Assembly: GCA_036365515.1 (NCBI GenBank)
Contig: CM070873.1
Coordinates: forward strand, 171,555,104 to 171,619,103
Length of the DNA stretch: 64,000 nucleotides
Origin: Torymus aiolomorphi
Taxonomy: Eukaryota; Arthropoda; Insecta; Hymenoptera; Torymidae
Direction: 5' to 3'
Below the pieces are notes generated by a model. That model was not told where the DNA came from. It was given only the letters and a program-made list of their open reading frames with translations, and ran no database searches. Shown here one piece after another: positions 58,440-64,000 of this stretch (positions are counted from its first letter, which is position 1; each line of letters starts with the position of its first letter). The position numbers were made by a program, and so were the translations under genes.

Positions 58440-59708
58440 TTAATTTGACTCAGAACTGTCCAAGGGCGGGACGACCTTTAATTTGTCAATATCTTTTCGG
58501 ATAGTTTTTCCATTGGGAAGTTCTAGGAGCACATTATTTCTACCCAATATCTCCTTGATTTTTAGAGGCTTGTTATAATAACTATCAAATTTGGACACCC
58601 TGGGCTCTCGTCTAACCCATGCGTAGTCACCTACCGACCCTTTTAGAGGTTTGATCTTTCGGTCGTAGCGCTCTTTGGATTTTTCCTTAGCCCTAATCTG
58701 ATTCTCCCCAGCTATAACTTGGAGTTCACCCAATCGGGTAATCAGATCTTGCAGGTACAGGTTATAAGTTCGCAGTTGTTCCGCCGCGTGGATGCGGGTG
58801 GGGAACCTTGCCAATCGACCGTACACAAGTTCGAATGGTGTAAAGTTGGTACTGGCATGAACACTGGTGTTATACGTGAATGTAGCAAATGGCGCGAGAT
58901 TGTCCCAATCGTCGTACTTCTCCGAATAGGCTCTCACAAAATCCATCAACGGGGTGTGGCTTCGCTCTAGAGAACCTTTAGTTTGAGGGTGATAACCAGA
59001 CGTGGTAAGTTGGTGGATTCGGAACAGGCGCATCAATCCTTCGACGATTTCGGACAGAAAACTAGTTCCTCTGTCAGATAAGATGGCTCTTGGGGCTCCA
59101 AATTGGCAAATCAGGTATTTGGCAAGCGTGTCGGCGATGGTTGAAGCTTTGAGGTTGGGAATAGGTATTGCAATAAGGTACTTTGTTAAGTTACACTGCA
59201 TTGTCAGTAGATAACAATTTCCTCTGGGGGTTGTACGCAGTTTTCCTACGGTGTCGAAGGAAACCTTGTCGAAGGCCTCAATTGGAGTATCTGTGATAAT
59301 CATGGGTTCCCGTGTTTTGATCCTTTCTATCTTTTTCTCCTGGCAACTTGGACATCGGCAGATGTAATCCAAGATGTCATTCCTCATGCCAGGCCAATAG
59401 TATCTCTCCCGGATTTTCTGGTAAGTTTGGTTGAGTCCCTCATGCCCACCTATAAGACTATCATGGAGAGTTTCGATAATCTGTTTTCTCTCTTCTGGGG
59501 AGGGCAATTCTACCTTACCGTAACATACCGTGACAGTAGTCTGAGTTTCACCAAAAATGCTTATTAATAGTTCGGTGAACAACCCAGGATCCATATCATC
59601 TATCAGATCTCCTCGCCGAGATACACGGAAACTTGTTAGGTTTTTCCTCAGAAGGTTGGTTTTAAAATCTTTGAGAGTCCGTTTCAATTGTGCGCAATCC
59701 AGAGGATC
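58440..59708 (-). pseudogene. pol: Errantivirus integrase
   Basis: The frame is open from after the in-frame stop (59711-59709) to the TAA at 58442-58440. The HHCC domain is HDSLIGGHEGLNQ ... CPSCQEKK. The catalytic residues are in KVSFDTVGKL, AILSDRGTSF and GSLERSHTPL. The C-terminal part reads KIKPLKGSVGDYAWVRREP and NKPLKIKEILGRNNVLLELP, the SH3-like tail. No lesion within the integrase domain itself. Its stop overlaps the upstream env ATG. Confidence 0.92.
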
Positions 59709-62009
59709 TTAATAATGCCTTTCCTTAACAATTAAGGAAAACACATTATGGTTTTTGAAAGGTGTGGTCACTATCTGCCCCAGCTTAGGTTTTCTGGCCT
59801 TCAGGGTTTTAGGCTCAATTGCTCCAATTTCGCTGAGGAGGCATCCCACGGGAGTAACTATCTCGCAATCTCTAGAGATGAAATGGACAATATTATCTCG
59901 TTTATACGTGAGGCATTGTCGAGACGTGCTTACGTTATTCTTTAGTCTTGGCGGGGCTACTGGGTGGTTTCCTATTTCAGAGCTTGAGCTGTCGGATGGC
60001 ACTTGCATAAGTGAGCTTTGGGCATCACTTACATATTGGTTCAGAGGAGCCTGTTGTTGGTACATGGATAGAAACAGTCCCAGAGTATCGGTCGGAGGTT
60101 GATTAAAATCCAGCCTAATGGGAGTAGAGCTATCCCCTTTCTCGTTTTCTTCCTGGATCTCTTCTAAGTTGGGAAAGTGTACAAACCGACAGTTCGGTGC
60201 TTCCGTCTTGGGAGTACTTTTAGCCGTAGGGGTACTGGGTTCGATAGACGATAGTCGAGAGGGTGGTGGAACCCCATCTCTCTCCATATTTTTGTCGGAT
60301 TCGCTAGTCGCATCTTCACGACTGCATTCATTGAGAGTCTTTTGTACCATTTCCTGAATCCTTTCCACCATCACTGAGTCATCCATGGTGACTGGGTCTA
60401 TGGGATCCATCTCGTCTAGGATGGATTGCATGTTTCCATCCACCTTGTCTCCATCAGAGAAGTGCGCCGGGAGAATTATTATCTCTTCATCGTCTTCTTC
60501 TAGCTCAGCCCTGTCTTGGTGCAATTGCAAGCTCTCTTCAAATTTTCGCGCTGATTGTAGCACTTCTTCTTTTGACAGAGTAGTGTGTCTTGGTTCATTA
60601 CTTGATTCGCTATCTTGAGCAACGGTAACCTCGATTTCCTTGTCTCTGGCGGATATTTCCGAATCATGATCGGTCTCTTCCTTCTCATAATTGGATGCAT
60701 TCTCTGCGTCATCGGTGTCCGTTTCTTCGACTCTCAGACAGCTCCGTCCGGTATCATAAATGGGAGATCGGCCATCAGTATCAGAGTCTTCGGTTTCGAT
60801 TCCCGTAGACGAGAGAAGTGCACCAGGAGAGCGGGTGAAAGAAGGGCCTAATGATATATCTACCCGTGGTTTGGCCGGGTTGTGAACCGTCTTCGGGGGT
60901 GGAGTCTCGTTGGACGCACAGGGTTCACGTTCGTTCCCGTTAGATGTTCCCGCTCTGGCTTTAAGAGCCTCCGTATTTGACTTTCCAGATTCGGGTGGTT
61001 CAGATTTATCTTTAGAGCCAACACTATCTTCAGCTTTGAGGGCTAATTGTCCACGCGTGCGTTGCGCCACAATACTGTGATTTAATGTCGGGGCTACCTT
61101 GCGAGTTTTGGATCCAACAGGTCTCCCACGCCCTTTTTGAGCAGCCGTTCCAGTTGTGAGAGGTTGCGGGGCTGATGGAAGTCGTGGTCGAGACCACCGT
61201 CCTCCTGATGATCCCACCGGCGGTGTGAGTAATCGTTGAGGGGCTTGGTTGCTCCCTCGAGCTCTTGGTGTTTTACGCTCCTCGAGGATCATGACTCGTA
61301 TCCTAGAGAGACTTTGATTAATGTCCTCTTCAGATGGTTCTTCCACAGGGTTCCGAGAGAGGGCGTCCGCATTACAGTTTAATTTTCCCGGTTTGTACTT
61401 AAAAGTGTACTCATAACCAGTGAATTTAAACATCCATCTCATAAGGCGCTGGCCGGGATCTTTCCGACTATGCATCCAATTTAATGGCTCGTGATCTGCA
61501 ACCAAAGTAAATTTTCGGCATAGAAGGTACGGGCGGAAATGGTTGAAGGCGTACAACACAGCGAGACATTCTTTCTCAGTCGTGCTGTAATTGCGTTCAG
61601 CCTTGTTAAGTGTCCGAGAGAGGTATGCTACTGGATGCTCTGACCCGTCCTGGACTTGACTCAACACGGCACCAATAGCTTCGTCGGAGGCATCGGTAGT
61701 TAACATAAATGGTTTGGCAAAATCGGGAAATAATAGAATTGGTTCATTGCGCAAGCGTTCCTTGAGGGCATTGAAAGCTATTCCTTGTGGTTCTTCCCAA
61801 TTAAATTCCTGATCCTTTTTCAGGAGATCATATAAAGGTTTCGCGATTTTGGCATAGTCCTTAATAAATCTCCTATAATAACCCGTGAGACCTAAAAATT
61901 CTCTGATATTTCGCACGCCCTTCGGCTGAGGAAATTGCCTCACCGCCTTTACCTTTTCCGGATCTGGTTCAACTCCACGTTCACTGATTATATAGCCTAG
62001 GAACGCAAC
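59709..62009 (-). pseudogene. pol: Errantivirus RNase H plus long disordered insert and integrase tether
   Basis: The frame is open after the stop at 62012-62010, down to TAA at 59711-59709. It begins with the RT end (GVRNIREFLGLTGYYRRFIK) and RNase H (FMLTTDASDEAIGAVL, NYSTTEKECLAVLYAF, LVADHEPLNW, KLNCNADALSRNP; about 61900-61340). Then come roughly 400 residues rich in Ser, Pro, Thr, Glu and Asp with no fold (about 61310-60020), and near the end a conserved stretch DNIVHFISRDCEIVTPVGCL of the kind found between RNase H and integrase in errantiviruses. The insert has an RGRPVGS AT-hook-like motif (near 61140) and acidic EEDDEEIIILP. Frame continuity with integrase shows it is part of Pol; only the TAA breaks it. 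Confidence 0.85.
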
Positions 62010-63087
62010 CTATTTACGCAAGAAATGAACCTTTTCAGGTTGCAGGACGAGATTAGTATAGGCGAGACGGGAAAAGAATTGTCTCACTCTTTTATCATGG
62101 TCTGCGAGGGTTCGGGCATGGATGATAACATCGTCCATGTATACGAGGGTTTCCTTGCAATCAAGCCCCCTCTTAATCTGGTCCATGAGACGCTGGAATG
62201 TTGCAGGGGCATTTTTAAGTCCCATAGGTATCCTTTTGTATTCGTAGTGACCTCCCGGAGTCGAAAACGCTGTCTTCCATTAGTCTTCGGGAGCCATTTT
62301 GATCTGGTGAAAACCAGAGGCAAGATCGAAGACGGAAAGGTACATTGCCCCACCGAGTTGGTCGAGAATGTCTGTAATGTTCGGGAGGGGGTATGCGTCC
62401 CCTATGGTTTGTTGGTTTAATTCACGAAAGTCGACTACCATTCTCCAACGTAGATTTCTCTGAGCATCTGGTTTCTTGGAACGATCCAAATTGGCGAATT
62501 ACTCGGACTGTTCGATGGTACAATAATTCCTTCCATAAGCTTTTCTGGATATCTTTTTCGATAAAATCCTTATGTACTAAAGGATGTCGGTATTGCTTTG
62601 TATTTACAGGTAAATTATTTTCCAAGGGAATACGATGTTCTACTGCATTAGTGCAGGGTAGCGGATCCCCAGGCAGTAGAAAGATATGCGGAAAGTCCTC
62701 AAGAAGTTTTTCCACGCTTCCCTTTTCTTCATCATTGAGATGTTTCATCTGAATGATGTCGCGCAGTATTCGCACGCGAGCATCTCGGTCTACTACGGGA
62801 TAATCTGCTTTTACGGGAATGTCCTCTTCGGCTCCGGGCTCATAGTCCAATGCAGCATATTCAAAAGGAGTGAGTTCCTTGGCATCAACTTCGATGGAAA
62901 CGTCTTCAGTTCGGGTATTAATGGCCATCACATGACAAAATCCGTTCTCCTGGACCTTGGCGATACCTTCGCCGAGATATACATCCTCATAACCGACATC
63001 TATCCGAGGCAAGTATCCTTCAGATAGATCTTTATTTACAGCTTCTAATTGAATGATTTTCCGAGACCGACGAGGGATCGTATACAT
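62010..63087 (-). pseudogene. pol: Errantivirus pol N-terminal region and reverse transcriptase, broken
   Basis: Starts at 63087 in a region that normally follows protease (GYLPRIDVGYEDVYLGEGIA). RT motifs follow: TNAVEHRIPLENNLPVN, then frame changes near 62545 and 62480, WRMVVDFRELNQQTIGDAYP, LSVFDLASGFHQIKM, a stop at 62282-62280, MGLKNAPATFQRLMD, the catalytic VYMDDVIIHA (near 62144-62115), and a stop at 62012-62010. No DTG/DSG protease motif is found between gag and this region. Confidence 0.88.
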
Positions 63088-63866
63088 AATTTTAGCAGGA
63101 GATGGAGGCCTCCAGGCGCTGGATACTGTTGATATCCCGGATAACGAGGTCGACTGTCATTATAATTAGGCCTTCTTACATTTGCGGAGAGTTCATCGTT
63201 CTTTCCATATCGGGATAACTGGTTGGATTGACGAGAATCGGGAAGGATCCTTGAACGTATCCTGGCCTCGATACGCACCGCTTCCTTGAAGGCTGCGTCC
63301 AAGTCTGCAGGGTGTGATGCATCTACTGCAGCACTTATATTACCGGGCAAACTCCTAATAAAAATATCTACAGCAGCTCCCTTCATGGGTACCATCATCG
63401 CTTCGTGGTAAGCATCACCCTTATCTTCTCTAAGGGCGTTCTCTGCGCCGATGAGCAGGATATTAAGCCTGTCCCGGAAGTCTCCCACAGTCTCGCCCTG
63501 TTTCATCCGAAGATCATTCAATTGGGCACAATAATATGTGAAGGTTTTTCCAGGTGCGAAACGCTGTTTCAAATGTCGCACGAGGTCATTGACGGATGTA
63601 AAACTCACGCCAAACGTTGAATTTCTTGCAGCTCCGCGAAGCCGACTCAACACCTTCTTCAAAAAGGATGCGAGCTGCGGAGGGTCAATATCTGATGCTG
63701 CATTACGAACATCCTGTATAAAATCTTTTAGTGGGAGATTGCTCCCATCAAAAACTGGTATACCCGCTACAGCAGACTGCATGGCCATGGTATGTGCCAT
63801 CGTGACCATCAATTGAGAGCAATCAAGTCCGGATGGTTGACCGGCATCATTGTTCGTCTCCGGCAT
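63045..63866 (-). pseudogene. gag: Errantivirus gag with deleted C-terminus
   Basis: The ATG at 63866 begins MPETNNDAGQPSGLDCSQLM. The capsid-like region reads VFDGSNLPLKDFIQDVRNAA, LKQRFAPGKTFTYYCAQLND and QGETVGDFRDRLNILLIGAE, with a C-terminal Arg/Tyr/Pro-rich tail (RRPNYNDSRPRYPGYQQYP). Near 63105 the sequence jumps into what should be post-protease pol, and the gag frame runs on out of frame to 63047-63045. The deletion removes the gag end and the protease. No zinc knuckle remains; it may have been in the deleted part. Confidence 0.85.
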
Positions 63867-64000
63867 CTTGGCGCTTGCTATTACTCTTCCGATATCTAAT
63901 TCCCTCCAGCCAGGGAGAATTGGTTAATTTGGCAGTACCGCAAGTTTATTCGTCGAATGCAGTTCGATAGAGTAGTCACTACGCAAGGGGTAGGGAATAT
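63867..64000 (-). other. Errantivirus leader
   Basis: Sequence upstream of the gag ATG. No PBS or LTR edge could be identified before the window ends, and no clear splice donor. Confidence 0.6.

Larger units (their letters stand above)
52578..64000 (-). mobile_element. Errantivirus (insect endogenous retrovirus) with accessory ORFs, 5' end outside window
   Basis: Minus-strand order: gag, pol (RT, RNase H, insert, integrase), env, RRM-like ORF, a further ORF, polypurine tract, 3' LTR. The 5' LTR is beyond 64000. Env of the fusion-protein type, and the integrase/tether layout, identify an errantivirus of the Ty3/Gypsy class. Every frame has at least one lesion apart from gag up to the deletion, so it is not functional. 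Confidence 0.9.

Overview
The window is a dense eukaryotic transposable-element nest. The families present (errantivirus with env, Ty3/Gypsy, R1-like LINE, Penelope, mariner, Helitron, many palindromic MITEs, long (AT)n microsatellites) point to an arthropod, most likely an insect; a parasitoid-wasp-type genome is only a guess. I see no convincing host gene, tRNA, rRNA or CRISPR array. Almost every reading frame belongs to a mobile element, and most are broken.

Layout. 1-11.5 kb: a Helitron PIF1-helicase relic, a putative solo LTR, a long palindromic element, a 3-kb Tc1/mariner-type transposon with very long inverted repeats, two hairpin MITEs and a second Helitron relic, mostly separated by (AT)n tracts. 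11.5-25.7 kb: one giant GC-rich Ty3/Gypsy element with 2.2-kb LTRs, a broken gag and pol, and an extra zinc-knuckle ORF after integrase. 25.7-34.5 kb: more hairpin elements, a 4.0-kb DNA transposon with near-identical terminal inverted repeats and an uninterrupted 627-codon transposase-like gene, a second copy of the palindromic element, and two further foldback elements. 34.5-36.8 kb: Penelope-like remnants with GIY-YIG endonuclease coding sequence and three hammerhead-ribozyme-like cores. 37.8-50.6 kb: a minus-strand LTR element whose only visible gene encodes a protein with ten CCHC zinc knuckles; a 5'-truncated R1-like LINE sits in it, and LTR, internal end and LINE start are repeated in tandem order (38.6 and 48.9 kb). 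50.6-52.5 kb: relics of two unassigned gene families. 52.6-64.0 kb: a minus-strand errantivirus (endogenous retrovirus) whose 5' LTR lies beyond the window.

The best candidate for an undescribed system is the errantivirus at 52.6-64 kb. Downstream of gag, pol and env it carries two more frames, one with two RRM-like folds. Env and both accessory frames each sit directly behind a good splice-acceptor-like sequence, as expected of a complex, multiply spliced retrovirus. Its Pol also carries a disordered insert of roughly 400 residues between RNase H and integrase. All its frames have stops or frameshifts, so this copy is dead. Other notable systems are the ten-knuckle gag-only element with its 83-bp leader repeats, the Penelope hammerheads, and a set of short hairpin elements that share one constant core but carry different repeated modules.
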